Positions 13,665 through 26,190 of a DNA stretch of 64,000 bases are shown piece by piece (position 1 is the first letter of the stretch; each line of letters starts with the position of its first letter). Under the pieces are notes generated by a model. It saw only the letters and a list, made by a program, of their open reading frames with translations. It was not told where the DNA came from and ran no database searches. The position numbers and the translations under genes were made by a program. This DNA is from Noviherbaspirillum aridicola (lineage in GTDB: Bacteria; Pseudomonadota; Gammaproteobacteria; Burkholderiales; Burkholderiaceae_D): assembly GCF_019656455.1 (NCBI RefSeq), contig NZ_BPMK01000017.1, positions 59,795 to 123,794 on the forward strand, read 5' to 3'.

Positions 13665-14312
13665 ATGAATCTGTTGAAGAAACTATTTGCCGTATTCAGT
13701 CTGGTCAGCGCGGCGGCATTCGCGCCGTCCGCCCACGCGCAGGAGGCGGCGGACGCCTTCATCAAGCGCATCACGCAGGAAGTGATGGAAGCCGCCAAGA
13801 CCGACAAGGACGTGCAGGCCGGCAATCACAAGAAAGTGCTCGACCTGGTGGAATCCAAGGTCCTGCCGCACGTGGACTTTCAGCGCATGACCGCACTGGC
13901 GGCCGGCCGCTACTGGCGCGAGGCCACGCCCGAGCAGCAGAAGCAGCTGACCAGTGAATTCCGTTCGCTGCTGGTCTATACCTACTCCGGCGCGGTCTCC
14001 CAGGTGCGCGACCTGCAGGTGGAGTACAAGCCGCTGCGCGCCGAGCCGACCGACACCGACGTCGAGGTCCGTTCGCAGGTCGTGCAGCCGGGCCGCGGCG
14101 AACCGATCCAGCTCAGCTACCGGCTCTCCAGGCAAAACGGCGGCTGGAAGATCTACGACGTCAATGTGCTGGGTGCCTGGCTGGTCGAGACCTACAAGGG
14201 CAATTTCGCATCCGAGATCAGCAAGGGCGGGATCGACGGTCTGATCAAGACCCTGGCCGAACGCAACAAGCGTCTCGCCGCCAGCGCGGCCAAGGCCCCG
14301 AGCAAGTCCTGA
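13665..14312 (+). CDS. mlaC: Periplasmic phospholipid carrier MlaC (Tol-Pal/toluene-tolerance Ttg2 family)
   Basis: A 215-residue protein with a Sec signal peptide (N-terminal 'MNLLKKLFAV', cleavage likely after 'AHA', residue 25). The mature part has the MlaC family core: 'VLPHVDFQRMTALAAGRYW' and 'WKIYDVNVLGAWLVETYKGNFASEI'. It ferries phospholipids between MlaA in the outer membrane and MlaFEDB in the inner membrane. The stop overlaps the mlaB start (TGATG). Confidence 0.94.
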   Translation: MNLLKKLFAVFSLVSAAAFAPSAHAQEAADAFIKRITQEVMEAAKTDKDVQAGNHKKVLDLVESKVLPHVDFQRMTALAAGRYWREATPEQQKQLTSEFRSLLVYTYSGAVSQVRDLQVEYKPLRAEPTDTDVEVRSQVVQPGRGEPIQLSYRLSRQNGGWKIYDVNVLGAWLVETYKGNFASEISKGGIDGLIKTLAERNKRLAASAAKAPSKS

Positions 14313-14614
14313 TGCCGATGTTCCGACCCGACGCCAGCCTCACTGTCGGCAATGCCCGGGCCGTGCTTGCCGCCGGCCTCGAGGCAATCCGCGGCGGACA
14401 GACCGAGTTCGACCTGGGCGGCCTGGCCGCCGTCGACTCGTCCGCCGTCGCGACCCTCATTGCCTGGCAGCGCGCCGCGCGCGAAGCCGGCCGGCAGCTC
14501 GCCTTCATCGGCCTGCCGGCCAACCTGCGCTCCCTCGTCGACCTGTACGGCGCGGCGGAGCTGTTGCATCTCTCCGCGGACCCGCTGCATCGCCGCGACC
14601 TGCCGCATCACTGA
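14312..14614 (+). CDS. mlaB: STAS-domain protein MlaB
   Basis: A 100-residue single STAS domain. The central 'DLGGLAAVDSSAVATLIAWQRAAREAG' segment has the conserved serine region of STAS proteins. MlaB binds the MlaF ATPase and stabilises the transporter. It ends the mla operon, with the start overlapping the mlaC stop by one base. The identity rests on position plus the fold pattern. Confidence 0.88.
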   Translation: MPMFRPDASLTVGNARAVLAAGLEAIRGGQTEFDLGGLAAVDSSAVATLIAWQRAAREAGRQLAFIGLPANLRSLVDLYGAAELLHLSADPLHRRDLPHH

Positions 14615-14634
14615 TCCCCGCGCATCTCCCGTCC

Positions 14635-14663
14635 CGGTTTCTCACCGGGAAATCCCATATAAT
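14635..14663 (+). promoter_or_regulatory. Possible promoter before the YadGH-like ABC genes
   Basis: TATAAT at 14658-14663 is a perfect -10 box. The best -35 at 17-base spacing (14635-14640) is weak. A short stem-loop CCCGGT/ACCGGG (14633-14649) overlaps it and could mark the end of the mla transcript. Transcription would start near 14670. Confidence 0.4.
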
Positions 14664-14729
14664 CAAGGGTTTCGCCGTCGCCGCCATCCGGGCGGCTCCC
14701 GGCTTCCCCGCTAAACTGAACGAGCCATC

Positions 14730-15641
14730 ATGGCTGCCCTCCAGATCCTCAATGTCGAGAAACGCTACAAGTCGCTGCAGGCGCTCGGCGGCGTCACGTT
14801 CTCCGTCGAACCGGGAGAATTCTTTGGCCTGCTCGGGCCGAACGGCGCCGGCAAGACGACGCTGATCTCCATCATCGCCGGCCTGTCGCGCGCCGATGCC
14901 GGCACGGTCAGCATTCTCGGGCACGACGTGGTCAGCGATTACCGCGAGGCCCGCAGCAGGCTCGGCGTGGTGCCCCAGGAGCTGGTGTTCGATCCCTTCT
15001 TCACCGTGCGCGAAACGCTGCGCATGCAGTCCGGCTACTTCGGCCTGCGCAAGAACGACGCGTGGATCGACGAGGTGATGGACAATCTCGACCTCACCGA
15101 CAAGGCCGATACCAACATGCGCGCGCTTTCCGGCGGCATGAAGCGCCGCGTGCTGGTGGCGCAGGCGCTGGTGCACAAGCCGCCGGTCATCGTCCTCGAC
15201 GAACCCACCGCCGGCGTCGACGTCGAGCTGCGGCAGACCTTGTGGAAGTTCATCTCCCGCCTCAACCGCGAGGGGCACACCATCGTTCTCACGACCCACT
15301 ACCTCGAGGAAGCGCAGGCCTTGTGCAACCGCGTGGCCATGCTCAAGGCCGGCAAGGTGGTGGCGCTGGACAAGACCTCGTCGCTGATCCGGCGCATCTC
15401 CGGCTCGCAGCTCGTCGTCAGCCTCGCACGGGGCACGCTTCCCGATGCGCTCAAGCCGCTCGTCTCGCATCCCGACGAACTCGTCAGCGGCAGCAAGTAC
15501 ACCCTGCGGGTGAACGAGTACAGCGACGTGGAACCCATCCTGGCGACGCTGCGCCAATCCGGCGCGGTGATCGAAGACATGCAGCTGCAGCAGGCCGACC
15601 TCGAGGATGTGTTCATCCAGATCATGGAGGGCGAGAAATGA
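14730..15641 (+). CDS. ABC transporter ATP-binding protein (YadG-like)
   Basis: A 303-residue ATPase: Walker A 'GPNGAGKTT' (~36-44), signature 'LSGGMKRRVLVAQA', Walker B 'VIVLDEPTAGVD' and H-loop 'LTTHYLEEA'. The ~80-residue tail after the ATPase core is typical of drug/polysaccharide-type (CcmA/YadG) exporters. It overlaps its permease by 4 bases (ATGA). The substrate is unknown; its place between mla and bolA/murA is conserved in Burkholderiales from memory and hints at an envelope role. Confidence 0.88.
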   Translation: MAALQILNVEKRYKSLQALGGVTFSVEPGEFFGLLGPNGAGKTTLISIIAGLSRADAGTVSILGHDVVSDYREARSRLGVVPQELVFDPFFTVRETLRMQSGYFGLRKNDAWIDEVMDNLDLTDKADTNMRALSGGMKRRVLVAQALVHKPPVIVLDEPTAGVDVELRQTLWKFISRLNREGHTIVLTTHYLEEAQALCNRVAMLKAGKVVALDKTSSLIRRISGSQLVVSLARGTLPDALKPLVSHPDELVSGSKYTLRVNEYSDVEPILATLRQSGAVIEDMQLQQADLEDVFIQIMEGEK

Positions 15642-16393
15642 CGGGCTTCCAGACCCTGTTCTACAAGGAAGTGCTGCGCTTCTGGAAAGTCGCGACGCAG
15701 ACGATCTCGGCACCCATCCTGACCGCGATGCTGTACCTGCTGATCTTCGGCCACGTGCTCGAAGAGCATGTGCAGGTCTATCCGGGCGTCAGCTACACCT
15801 CCTTCCTGATCCCGGGCCTGGTGATGATGAGCGTGCTGCAGAACTCCTTCGCCAACAGCTCGTCCTCGCTGATCCAGTCCAAGATCACCGGCAACCTGGT
15901 GTTCGTGCTGCTGCCGCCGCTGTCGCACTGGGAGCTGTTCGGCGCCTATGTGCTGGCGTCGGCGGTGCGCGGCCTGACGGTGGGCGCCGGCGTGTTCCTG
16001 ATCACAGCCTGGTTTGCCGACCTGTCGTTCGCCGCGCCGTTGTGGATCGGCGCATTCGCGCTGCTGGGCGCGGCCATCCTCGGCACCATGGGCCTGATCG
16101 CGGGCATCTGGGCGGAGAAGTTCGATCAGCTCGCCGCTTTCCAGAATTTCCTGATCATGCCGGCAACCTTCCTGTCCGGCGTGTTCTATTCGATCCACTC
16201 GCTGCCGCCTTTCTGGCAGGGCGTGTCGCACTTCAACCCGTTTTTTTATATGATTGACGGCTTCCGGTACGGCTTCTTCGGCCAGTCCGACGTCAGTCCC
16301 CTGTTCAGTTTTTCCATCGTCAGCGTGTTCTTCCTGCTGCTGGCGGCTTTCGCAATCCGCATGCTCAGGAGCGGCTACAAGCTGCGCCACTGA
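15638..16393 (+). CDS. ABC-2 type transporter permease (YadH-like)
   Basis: A 251-residue membrane protein with six predicted helices, including 'ISAPILTAMLYLLIFG', 'FLIPGLVMMSVLQNSF' and a final 'SIVSVFFLLLAAFAIRML'. The ABC-2 signature area 'LIMPATFLSGVFYSIHSLPPFWQ' is clear. It pairs with the ATPase just upstream through an ATGA overlap. An exporter is expected; the substrate is not known. Confidence 0.88.
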   Translation: MTGFQTLFYKEVLRFWKVATQTISAPILTAMLYLLIFGHVLEEHVQVYPGVSYTSFLIPGLVMMSVLQNSFANSSSSLIQSKITGNLVFVLLPPLSHWELFGAYVLASAVRGLTVGAGVFLITAWFADLSFAAPLWIGAFALLGAAILGTMGLIAGIWAEKFDQLAAFQNFLIMPATFLSGVFYSIHSLPPFWQGVSHFNPFFYMIDGFRYGFFGQSDVSPLFSFSIVSVFFLLLAAFAIRMLRSGYKLRH

Positions 16394-16423
16394 GCGGCAC
16401 CCTGCGCACGAAAGGAAACACCC

Positions 16424-18563
<2,140 letters not shown>

Positions 18564-18574
18564 ACCTGACCGCC

Positions 18575-19888
18575 ATGCCCGTCCAGATCCGCAAACTCGA
18601 CTCCAGCACCCCCGGCTTCCGGGAACAACTCTCCGCCGTCCTCGCCTTCGAAGCGGGCGAGGATGAAGCCATCGACCGCGCCGCGGCGACCATCCTCGCC
18701 GACGTCAAGGCCCGCGGCGACGCTGCCGTGCTCGAGTACACCAACCGTTTCGACAAGCTCGAAGCGCAGGCGGTGGCGGCCCTGGAGATCGGCCGCGAGG
18801 AACTGCAGGCGGCGCTGGCCGGCCTCGCGCCGCAGCGCCGCGAAGCGCTGCAGATCGCCGCCGATCGCGTGCGCGACTACCACCAGAGGCAGAAGCAGGA
18901 GACCGGCGGCGACGGCTTCACCTACACCGAAGCCGACGGCACCGTGCTCGGACAGAAGGTCACGCCGCTGGACCGCGTCGGCATCTACGTCCCCGGCGGC
19001 AAGGCCGCCTATCCGTCCTCGGTGCTGATGAACGCCATCCCGGCCAAGGTCGCCGGCGTGCAGGAAGTGATCATGGTGGTGCCCACGCCGGCCGGCGTGA
19101 AGAACGAACTGGTGCTGGCGGCCGCCGCGCTGGCGGGTGTCGACCGCGTGTTCACGATCGGCGGCGCGCAGGCCGTCGGCGCGCTCGCCTACGGCACCGC
19201 CACCATCCCCCAGGTGGACAAGATCGTCGGTCCCGGCAATGCCTATGTCGCCGCCGCCAAGCGCCGCGTGTTCGGCATCGTCGGCATCGACATGATCGCC
19301 GGCCCGTCGGAAATCCTGGTGCTGTGCGACGGCACCACCGATCCCGACTGGGTGGCGATGGATCTGTTCTCCCAGGCCGAGCATGACGAACTCGCGCAGT
19401 CCATCCTGGTATGCCCCGACGCCGCCTACATCGACAAGGTGGAAGCCAGCATCAACCGCCAGCTCGATGGCATGCCGCGCAGGGACGTGATCCGTACCTC
19501 GCTGACCAACCGCGGCGCGATGGTCAAGGTGCGCGACATGGACGAGGCCTGCGAGATCGCCAACCTGATCGCCGCCGAGCACCTCGAAATCTCCGCCGAG
19601 CAGCCGCAGCAATGGGCGGACAAGATCCGCCACGCGGGCGCGATGTTCCTCGGCCGCTTCTCGTCCGAGTCGCTCGGCGATTACTGCGCCGGACCCAACC
19701 ACGTGCTGCCGACCTCGCGCACCGCGCGTTTTTCCTCGCCGCTGGGCGTCTACGATTTCCAGAAGCGCTCGTCCATCATCCACGTGAGCGAAGCGGGCGC
19801 CCGCACCCTCGGCAAGGTGGCGGCCGAGCTCGCCTATGGCGAAGGCCTGCAGGCGCACGCCGGCAGCGCGGAGTACCGACTCAAATGA
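18575..19888 (+). CDS. hisD: Histidinol dehydrogenase
   Basis: A 437-residue enzyme for the last two oxidations to histidine. Family motifs: '[24 protein letters not shown]', '[13 protein letters not shown]', '[15 protein letters not shown]', and the active-site region '[23 protein letters not shown]'. ATG 18575 begins 'MPVQIRKL', 11 bases after hisG. The upstream extension of the frame is a shadow of murA/hisG and is rejected. hisC does not follow directly; a methyltransferase gene is inserted after a 32-base gap. Confidence 0.97.
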   Translation: MPVQIRKLDSSTPGFREQLSAVLAFEAGEDEAIDRAAATILADVKARGDAAVLEYTNRFDKLEAQAVAALEIGREELQAALAGLAPQRREALQIAADRVRDYHQRQKQETGGDGFTYTEADGTVLGQKVTPLDRVGIYVPGGKAAYPSSVLMNAIPAKVAGVQEVIMVVPTPAGVKNELVLAAAALAGVDRVFTIGGAQAVGALAYGTATIPQVDKIVGPGNAYVAAAKRRVFGIVGIDMIAGPSEILVLCDGTTDPDWVAMDLFSQAEHDELAQSILVCPDAAYIDKVEASINRQLDGMPRRDVIRTSLTNRGAMVKVRDMDEACEIANLIAAEHLEISAEQPQQWADKIRHAGAMFLGRFSSESLGDYCAGPNHVLPTSRTARFSSPLGVYDFQKRSSIIHVSEAGARTLGKVAAELAYGEGLQAHAGSAEYRLK

Positions 19889-19920
19889 GCCTGACGCGGT
19901 CCGCGGGCGGGCGGCGCTGA

Positions 19921-20691
19921 ATGGGCGCCTGGCTCAACCGCATCTGGTGCGAGGACGCACTTCAGGGGCTGGCGCGCATTCCCGACGCCAGCGTCGACCT
20001 GCTGATCGCCGATCCGCCCTACGGGCTCGGCAAGGATTACGGCAACGACTCCGACAAGCTCGACGCCGGCGCCTACCTGGAATGGACGCGGCAGTGGGTC
20101 GATGCGGCGCTGCCCAAGCTCAAGTCCAACGGCAGCCTGTACATCTTCCTGACCTGGCGCTATTCGCCGGAGATTTTCGTCATGCTCAAGCAGCGCATGA
20201 CGATGATCAACGAGATCATCTGGGACCGCCGCGTGCCCTCGATGGGCGGCAGCACGCGCCGCTTTTCATCGGTGCACGACACGATCGGCTTTTTCGCCCG
20301 CGCCCGGGATTATTATTTCGATCTCGACGCGGTGCGCATCCCCTATGACGCCGAGACCAAGAAGGCGCGCTCGCGCTCCATCTTCGTCGGCGCCAAGTGG
20401 CTGGAGATCGGCTACAACCCGAAGGATGTCTGGAGCGTGTCGCGCCTGCACCGGGAGCACCGCGAGCGTGCCGACCATCCGACCCAGAAGCCGCTCGAGG
20501 TGGTGGAGCGGATGGTGAAAGCCTCCTGTCCGCCGGGCGGCGTGGTGCTCGATCCCTTCATGGGCAGCGGCACCACCGCGGTCGCCGCCCGCCGCTGCGG
20601 CCGGAATTACGTGGGCTTCGAACTGAATCCCGACTACTGTGCACTCATAGATAACCGCCTCGCCGGCCTGGACAAGCCGGAAGCGGCCTGA
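19921..20691 (+). CDS. Site-specific DNA methyltransferase (beta-class, DPPY), orphan in the his operon
   Basis: A 256-residue DNA methyltransferase. Catalytic motif IV '[11 protein letters not shown]' (D31-P-P-Y34) precedes the AdoMet-binding motif 'DPFMGSGTT' (211-219), the beta-class order, which covers N6-adenine and N4-cytosine enzymes; '[14 protein letters not shown]' precedes motif I as in that class. No restriction endonuclease lies nearby, so it looks like an orphan. It is co-directional between hisD and hisC, 32 and 8 bases from them, so it should be co-transcribed with the his genes. GC content and codon style match its neighbours, which argues against recent transfer. The target sequence is unknown. 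Confidence 0.88.
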   Translation: MGAWLNRIWCEDALQGLARIPDASVDLLIADPPYGLGKDYGNDSDKLDAGAYLEWTRQWVDAALPKLKSNGSLYIFLTWRYSPEIFVMLKQRMTMINEIIWDRRVPSMGGSTRRFSSVHDTIGFFARARDYYFDLDAVRIPYDAETKKARSRSIFVGAKWLEIGYNPKDVWSVSRLHREHRERADHPTQKPLEVVERMVKASCPPGGVVLDPFMGSGTTAVAARRCGRNYVGFELNPDYCALIDNRLAGLDKPEAA

Positions 20692-20699
20692 AAAACGCC

Positions 20700-21806
20700 A
20701 TGTCACTCATCGAAAACATCATCCGCCCCGAAATCCGCGCGCTCGCCGCCTATCACGTGCCCGAATCGGAAGGCTTCATCAAGCTCGATGCGATGGAAAA
20801 TCCCTACGAGCTGCCGCAGGACCTGCGGGCGGAACTCGGCCGCCGCCTGGCCGACGTCGCGATGAACCGCTATCCGGTGCCGTCCTATGCCGCGCTCAAG
20901 GCCAGGCTGTCGGCCGCGTTCGGCGTGCCGGCCGGCTACGGACTCACGCTGGGCAACGGCTCCGACGAGCTGATCAGCATGCTGTCGGTCGCCTGCGCCC
21001 GCCCCGGCGCGAAGGTGCTGGCGCCGTTGCCGGGCTTCGTCATGTATTCGATGTCGGCCCGCTTCGCCGGCCTGGAATTCGTCGGCGTGCCGCTCAGGCC
21101 CGACTTCAGCCTCGACAAGCCGGCGATGCTGGCGGCGATCGCCGAACACCGCCCGGCCATCACCTATCTCGCCTATCCGAACAACCCCACCGGCAACCTG
21201 TTCGACGCGGCCGACATGGAAGACATCATCCGCGCCGTCGGCGACAGCGGCGTGGTGGTGGCGGACGAGGCCTATCAGCCCTTCGCCCAGGCCAGCTTCA
21301 TGTCCCGCCTGCCCGCGTTCCCCAATCTGGTGGTGATGCGCACCGTGTCCAAGCTCGGCCTGGCCGGCATCCGGCTCGGCTACATGTCGGCGTCCGAGGC
21401 GCTGCTGGCGGAGTTCGAAAAAGTCCGTCCGCCCTACAACATCAATGTCCTGACCCAGGCGGCCGCCGAATTCATGCTCGAGCACGTCCCGGTGCTGGAC
21501 GCGCAGGCCGCGCAGCTGAGGGAGCAGCGCGCACTGCTGGCGCAGGCGCTCGCCGCGCTGCCGGGCGTGGAAGTCTTCCCCTCGGCCGCGAATTTCTTGC
21601 TGGTCCGCATCAAATCCGCGGCGGCGAATGCCGACACCGTCTACTCCGCGCTGCTGGCGCGGAAGGTTTTGGTGAAAAATGTCGGTAAAATGCACGCATT
21701 GCTCGAAAACTGCCTGCGGGTGACCGTCAGCACCCCTGAAGAGAACCGGATTTTCCTCGATGCCTTCCAGGCATCGCTCGCATCAACATCAACCGCACCC
21801 GCTTAA
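20700..21806 (+). CDS. hisC: Histidinol-phosphate aminotransferase
   Basis: A 368-residue class I/II PLP aminotransferase for the histidinol-phosphate step. It has '[12 protein letters not shown]', '[10 protein letters not shown]', the Asp of '[11 protein letters not shown]' and the PLP-lysine region '[16 protein letters not shown]'. It starts 8 bases after the methyltransferase stop and is followed by hisB after 1 base. Confidence 0.95.
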   Translation: MSLIENIIRPEIRALAAYHVPESEGFIKLDAMENPYELPQDLRAELGRRLADVAMNRYPVPSYAALKARLSAAFGVPAGYGLTLGNGSDELISMLSVACARPGAKVLAPLPGFVMYSMSARFAGLEFVGVPLRPDFSLDKPAMLAAIAEHRPAITYLAYPNNPTGNLFDAADMEDIIRAVGDSGVVVADEAYQPFAQASFMSRLPAFPNLVVMRTVSKLGLAGIRLGYMSASEALLAEFEKVRPPYNINVLTQAAAEFMLEHVPVLDAQAAQLREQRALLAQALAALPGVEVFPSAANFLLVRIKSAAANADTVYSALLARKVLVKNVGKMHALLENCLRVTVSTPEENRIFLDAFQASLASTSTAPA

Positions 21807-21807
21807 C

Positions 21808-22404
21808 ATGTCCACGCCACGCGTTGCAGAGGTCACACGCAATACCAACGAGACGCAGATCCGCGTCCTGCTCAACCTCGACGGCACCGGCCAGCAGAAG
21901 CTGAACACCGGCGTCCCCTTCCTCGACCACATGCTCGACCAGATCGCCCGCCACGGGCTGATCGACCTCGACATCGAGGCCAGGGGCGATCTGCATATCG
22001 ACGCCCACCACACCGTGGAAGACACCGGCATCACGCTAGGCCAGGCGTTCGCCAGGGCGCTCGGCGACAAGAAGGGGGTGCGCCGCTACGGCCACGCCTA
22101 CGTGCCGCTCGACGAGGCGCTGTCGCGGGTGGTGGTCGATTTCTCCGGCCGCCCGGGGCTGCATTTCAACGTGCCGTTCACCCGCGCCATGATCGGCGGC
22201 TTCGATGTCGACCTCACACGCGAGTTCTTCCAGGGCTTCGTCAATCACGCGCAGGTCACACTTCACATCGATAATCTGCGTGGGGACAACGCGCACCACC
22301 AGTGCGAAACCGTGTTCAAGGCCTTCGGCCGCGCGCTGCGCATGGCGGCCGAACTCGACCCGCGCGCGGCGGGCACCATCCCCTCGACCAAGGGCAGCCT
22401 GTAA
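21808..22404 (+). CDS. hisB: Imidazoleglycerol-phosphate dehydratase
   Basis: A 198-residue monofunctional dehydratase without the phosphatase half seen in enterics. The Mn-binding repeats '[14 protein letters not shown]', '[11 protein letters not shown]' and '[19 protein letters not shown]' are complete. ATG 21808 begins one base after the hisC stop; upstream in-frame starts lie inside hisC. Confidence 0.97.
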   Translation: MSTPRVAEVTRNTNETQIRVLLNLDGTGQQKLNTGVPFLDHMLDQIARHGLIDLDIEARGDLHIDAHHTVEDTGITLGQAFARALGDKKGVRRYGHAYVPLDEALSRVVVDFSGRPGLHFNVPFTRAMIGGFDVDLTREFFQGFVNHAQVTLHIDNLRGDNAHHQCETVFKAFGRALRMAAELDPRAAGTIPSTKGSL

Positions 22405-22435
22405 CGCCGCCGCGGGCGGCATTGCGATTTCAGAC

Positions 22436-23074
22436 ATGAACAAGATCGTTGTAGTGGATTACGGCATGGGCAACCTGCGCTCGGTGGCACAGGCCTTGCG
22501 ACATGTCGCGCCGGAGGCCGACGTGCGCATTTCCGGTGCGCTGGAGGACATCCGCGCCGCCGACCGCCTGGTGCTGCCGGGGCAGGGCGCCATGCCCGAC
22601 TGCATGCGCAGCCTGCGCGAGTCCGGCCTGCAGGAGGCCGTCATCGAATCGACCCGCAGCAAGCCGCTGCTCGGCGTATGCGTCGGTGAGCAGTTACTGT
22701 TCGACTGGAGCGAGGAAGGCGACACGCCCGGCATCGGCCTGATCCCCGGGAAGGTGGTGCGCTTCCAGCTCGATGGCATGCTGCAGGAGGACGGCTCCCG
22801 CTTCAAGGTGCCGCAGATGGGCTGGAACCGGGTCCGCCAGACCCTGGATCATCCGATGTGGGCCGACATACCTGATGACAGCTACTTCTATTTCGTGCAC
22901 AGTTATTACGCAGTGCCCGCCTCGCCGGAATTCACGGCGGGCGAAACGACCTACGGTGCCCCGTTTACGTGCGCGGTCGCCAGGGACAATATCTTCGCTA
23001 CCCAGTTTCACCCGGAAAAAAGCGCAGCTGCCGGTCTGCAGCTGTACAGGAATTTCGTACACTGGAATCCGTAG
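22436..23074 (+). CDS. hisH: Imidazole glycerol phosphate synthase, glutaminase subunit
   Basis: A 212-residue class I glutamine amidotransferase. Nucleophile Cys82 in '[11 protein letters not shown]' and the His-Glu pair in 'TQFHPEKS' form the triad; 'VLPGQGAM' is the oxyanion-strand region. It supplies ammonia to HisF. hisA follows 54 bases later. Confidence 0.96.
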   Translation: MNKIVVVDYGMGNLRSVAQALRHVAPEADVRISGALEDIRAADRLVLPGQGAMPDCMRSLRESGLQEAVIESTRSKPLLGVCVGEQLLFDWSEEGDTPGIGLIPGKVVRFQLDGMLQEDGSRFKVPQMGWNRVRQTLDHPMWADIPDDSYFYFVHSYYAVPASPEFTAGETTYGAPFTCAVARDNIFATQFHPEKSAAAGLQLYRNFVHWNP

Positions 23075-23128
23075 TCGCAAGCCATTGAAGAAGAAGTCAA
23101 ACCTCACTCACTCGACCCAACCGTAGCC

Positions 23129-23914
23129 ATGCTGCTGATACCTGCCATCGACCTCAAGGACGGTCATTGCGTACGCCTGAAACAGGGCGACATGGACCAA
23201 GCTACCGTTTTCTCCGACGATCCCGGCCAGATGGCGCGCCACTGGCTGGCCCAGGGCGCGCGCCGGCTGCACCTGGTCGACCTCAACGGCGCCTTCGCCG
23301 GCAAGCCGAAGAACGAGCCCGCGGTCAAGGCCATCATCAAGGCCGTGCGCGACTTCGCCGCGGAGAACGGCACCGAGGAAATCCCGATTCAGCTCGGCGG
23401 CGGCATCCGCGATCTCGACACCATCGAGCGCTTCCTCGACGACGGCCTGTCCTACATCATCATCGGCACCGCCGCGGTCAAGAACCCCGGCTTCCTGCAC
23501 GATGCCTGCAGCGCCTTCCCGGGCCAGATCATCGTCGGCCTCGACGCCAAGGACGGCAAGGTCGCCACCGACGGCTGGAGCAAGCTGTCCGGCCACGAAG
23601 TGATCGACCTCGCCAAAAAATTCGAAGACTACGGCTGCGAAGCCATCGTCTACACCGACATCGGCCGCGACGGCATGATGGGCGGCGTCAACATCGACGC
23701 CACCGTCAAGCTCGCGCAGAGCATGACCATTCCCGTCATCGCCTCCGGCGGCGTGCACAACATCAAGGATGTGGAAGCCCTGTGCGCGGTGCAGGACGAG
23801 GGCATCGAAGGCGTGATCTGCGGCCGCTCCATCTACGAAGGCACGCTCGACCTGGGCGCCGCGCAGAAGCGGGCCGACGAACTGAGCGGCCTCGAACAGG
23901 CCGAAGAAGAGTAA
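23129..23914 (+). CDS. hisA: ProFAR isomerase
   Basis: A 261-residue TIM barrel. The N-terminal catalytic Asp is in '[20 protein letters not shown]' and the second in '[14 protein letters not shown]'; phosphate-binding loops 'QLGGGIRD' and '[11 protein letters not shown]' are intact. It isomerises ProFAR to PRFAR before the HisF-HisH step. hisF begins 2 bases after its stop. Confidence 0.96.
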   Translation: MLLIPAIDLKDGHCVRLKQGDMDQATVFSDDPGQMARHWLAQGARRLHLVDLNGAFAGKPKNEPAVKAIIKAVRDFAAENGTEEIPIQLGGGIRDLDTIERFLDDGLSYIIIGTAAVKNPGFLHDACSAFPGQIIVGLDAKDGKVATDGWSKLSGHEVIDLAKKFEDYGCEAIVYTDIGRDGMMGGVNIDATVKLAQSMTIPVIASGGVHNIKDVEALCAVQDEGIEGVICGRSIYEGTLDLGAAQKRADELSGLEQAEEE

Positions 23915-23916
23915 GC

Positions 23917-24681
23917 ATGACCCTTGCAAAACGCATCATCCCTTGCCTCGACGTGACCGCCGGCCGCGTCGTCAAGGGCGTCAATTTCGTCGAGCTGCGC
24001 GATGCCGGCGACCCGGTCGAGATCGCGCGCCGCTATGACGAGCAGGGCGCCGACGAACTCACCTTCCTCGACATCACCGCCACCTCCGACGACCGCGACC
24101 TGATCCTGCACATCATCGAGGACGTCGCCTCCCAGGTCTTCATTCCGCTCACCGTCGGCGGCGGCGTGCGCACCGTCGACGACGTGCGCCGCCTGCTCAA
24201 TGCCGGCGCCGACAAGATCAGCATCAACAGCGCCGCGGTGGCCAATCCGCAGATGGTGCAGGACGCGGCCCACAAGTACGGTTCGCAGTGCATCGTGGTC
24301 GCCATCGACGCCAAGCGCACCGGCGAAGGCAAGTGGGAAGTCTTCACCCACGGCGGCCGCAAGCCGACCGGGCTGGACGTCATCGAGTGGGCCCGCAACA
24401 TGGAAAGCCGGGGCGTGGGCGAGCTGCTGCTGACCAGCATGGACCGCGACGGCACCAGGAGCGGCTTCGACCTCGACCTGACGCGCGCCGTATCGGATGC
24501 GGTCAACATCCCCGTGATCGCTTCCGGCGGCGTGGGCGGCCTGCAGGACCTGGCCGACGGCGTGACCCGCGGCCGCGCCGACGCGGTGCTCGCCGCCAGC
24601 ATCTTCCACTACGGCGAGCACACCGTGGGCGAAGCCAAGGCCTTCATGGCCCGCCAGGGCATCGCCGTGAGGCAGGCATGA
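23917..24681 (+). CDS. hisF: Imidazole glycerol phosphate synthase, cyclase subunit
   Basis: A 254-residue TIM barrel paralogous to HisA. '[18 protein letters not shown]' and '[15 protein letters not shown]' carry the two catalytic Asp residues; '[11 protein letters not shown]' and '[11 protein letters not shown]' bind phosphate. It works with HisH. The stop overlaps hisI (ATGA). Confidence 0.97.
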   Translation: MTLAKRIIPCLDVTAGRVVKGVNFVELRDAGDPVEIARRYDEQGADELTFLDITATSDDRDLILHIIEDVASQVFIPLTVGGGVRTVDDVRRLLNAGADKISINSAAVANPQMVQDAAHKYGSQCIVVAIDAKRTGEGKWEVFTHGGRKPTGLDVIEWARNMESRGVGELLLTSMDRDGTRSGFDLDLTRAVSDAVNIPVIASGGVGGLQDLADGVTRGRADAVLAASIFHYGEHTVGEAKAFMARQGIAVRQA

Positions 24682-25064
24682 ATCCCGACTGGCTCGACAA
24701 GATCCGCTGGGATGAAAACGGCCTGGTGCCGGTGATCGCCCAGGAAGCCGGCACCAACGACGTGCTGATGTTCGCCTGGATGAACCGCGAGGCGCTCGCG
24801 CGCACCGTCGAACTGGGCGAGGCCGTGTACTGGAGCCGTTCGCGCCGCAAGCTGTGGCACAAGGGCGAGGAATCCGGCCATACCCAGAAAGTGCACGAGA
24901 TCCGTCTCGACTGCGACGAGGACGTGGTGCTGCTCAAGGTCGAGCAGGCCGGTGCCATCGCCTGCCACACCGGCCGCCATTCCTGCTTCTTCCAGAAGCT
25001 CGAGGCGGACGGCTGGCAATCCGTCGAGCCGGTGCTCAAGGACCCGCACAGCATCTACAAGTAA
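24678..25064 (+). CDS. hisI: Phosphoribosyl-AMP cyclohydrolase
   Basis: A 128-residue enzyme encoded separately from HisE (in enterics they are fused). Signatures '[10 protein letters not shown]', '[18 protein letters not shown]' and the zinc-binding '[13 protein letters not shown]...[10 protein letters not shown]' are present. It opens the purine ring of PR-AMP. ATG overlaps the hisF stop; hisE follows 45 bases later. Confidence 0.96.
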   Translation: MNPDWLDKIRWDENGLVPVIAQEAGTNDVLMFAWMNREALARTVELGEAVYWSRSRRKLWHKGEESGHTQKVHEIRLDCDEDVVLLKVEQAGAIACHTGRHSCFFQKLEADGWQSVEPVLKDPHSIYK

Positions 25065-25109
25065 GCAAGCTAACTCCCGCACGGGCGCAGGACCGGCCCT
25101 CCAGACATC

Positions 25110-25445
25110 ATGAGCGAAACCCTCAAACGCCTGTCCGCGGTGATCGAATCCCGCAAGCTCGCCAACGGCGGCGACCCGGACAAGTCCTACGTGGCGCGCC
25201 TGTTCCAGAAGGGCGACGACGCCATCCTGAAAAAGATCGGCGAGGAAGCCACCGAAACCGTGCTCGCCGCCAAGGACGTGCGCGCCGGCGGCGACAAGTC
25301 CAAGCTGCTCTACGAATGCGCCGATCTCTGGTTCCATTCGATGGTCATGCTCGCGCATTTCGACCTCAAGCCGCAGGACGTGCTGGACGAACTCGCCCGC
25401 CGAGAGGGCATCTCAGGCATCGAAGAGAAGGCCAGCCGCGGCTGA
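25110..25445 (+). CDS. hisE: Phosphoribosyl-ATP pyrophosphatase
   Basis: A 111-residue MazG-like all-alpha enzyme: '[37 protein letters not shown]' includes the metal-binding ExxE-type helix; '[16 protein letters not shown]' is the second helix. It converts PR-ATP to PR-AMP. It is the last his gene; the operon continues into the HIT and tat genes without a visible terminator. Confidence 0.95.
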   Translation: MSETLKRLSAVIESRKLANGGDPDKSYVARLFQKGDDAILKKIGEEATETVLAAKDVRAGGDKSKLLYECADLWFHSMVMLAHFDLKPQDVLDELARREGISGIEEKASRG

Positions 25446-25493
25446 CACCGGCCCTGACATCCAGACAACCGACCAACGCAACCGGGAGACGAC

Positions 25494-25868
25494 ATGACCG
25501 ACTGCATTTTCTGCAAGATCGCATCCAGGCAGATTCCGTCCAAGACGGCCTATGAAGACGAGGAGCTGATTGCCTTTCACGACATCAATCCCGCGGCTCC
25601 CGTGCATTTGCTGATCGTCCCGAAAAAACATATCCCGACCTTGGCAGATTGTGATCGCAGCGATGAAGCGTTGTTGGGTAGAATGATGCTCCTCGCGCCG
25701 AAGCTGGCGCAGGAGCACGGATGCGGCTATCAGCCCGACGGCGACGGCGGCACCGGCAGCGGCGGTTTCAAGACGCTCTTCAATACCGGACCCGATGGCG
25801 GACAGGAGGTGTACCATCTTCACCTGCACGTGATCGGCGGTCCGCGTCCCTGGCGCGGCCAGCGCTGA
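25494..25868 (+). CDS. HIT family nucleotide-binding protein (HinT-like)
   Basis: A 124-residue HIT protein: N-terminal 'CIFCKIASRQIPSK', and the histidine triad 'VYHLHLHVIGG' near residue 111. Hint-type proteins hydrolyse purine nucleoside phosphoramidates. SD GGGAGA lies upstream of ATG 25494. Position between hisE and tatA is common in Burkholderiales from memory. Confidence 0.93.
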   Translation: MTDCIFCKIASRQIPSKTAYEDEELIAFHDINPAAPVHLLIVPKKHIPTLADCDRSDEALLGRMMLLAPKLAQEHGCGYQPDGDGGTGSGGFKTLFNTGPDGGQEVYHLHLHVIGGPRPWRGQR

Positions 25869-25922
25869 AGACGCGCAAGCATTTTGATTTCGGGGCGGCA
25901 GCGCCCCTCACAGGAGAAAGCA

Positions 25923-26126
25923 ATGGGTTCTTTTAGCATCTGGCACTGGCTGATCGTGCTGGTGGTTGTCATGCTGATCTTCGGCACCAAGAAGCTCGGC
26001 AACGTCGGCTCCGACCTCGGCAAGGCGGTCAAGGGCTTCAAGGATGGCGTCAAGGGCGAGGAAGAAAAAACCGCCCAGGAAAAGTCGACCATCGACGTCG
26101 ACGCCAAGGAAAAGAAGAGCTCCTGA
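25923..26126 (+). CDS. tatA: Twin-arginine translocase subunit TatA
   Basis: A 67-residue protein: one N-terminal membrane helix '[20 protein letters not shown]' with the typical FGTKKL hinge, an amphipathic helix '[19 protein letters not shown]' and a charged tail. It oligomerises into the Tat pore. ATG 25923 with SD AGGAGAAAG is chosen over the upstream frame start at 25884. Confidence 0.95.
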   Translation: MGSFSIWHWLIVLVVVMLIFGTKKLGNVGSDLGKAVKGFKDGVKGEEEKTAQEKSTIDVDAKEKKSS

Positions 26127-26190
26127 TATCCCTTTCGGGACACCGGGCAGCGCGCGCAGGCGCGGCTGCCTCGCCCCCATTTCATAGCCC

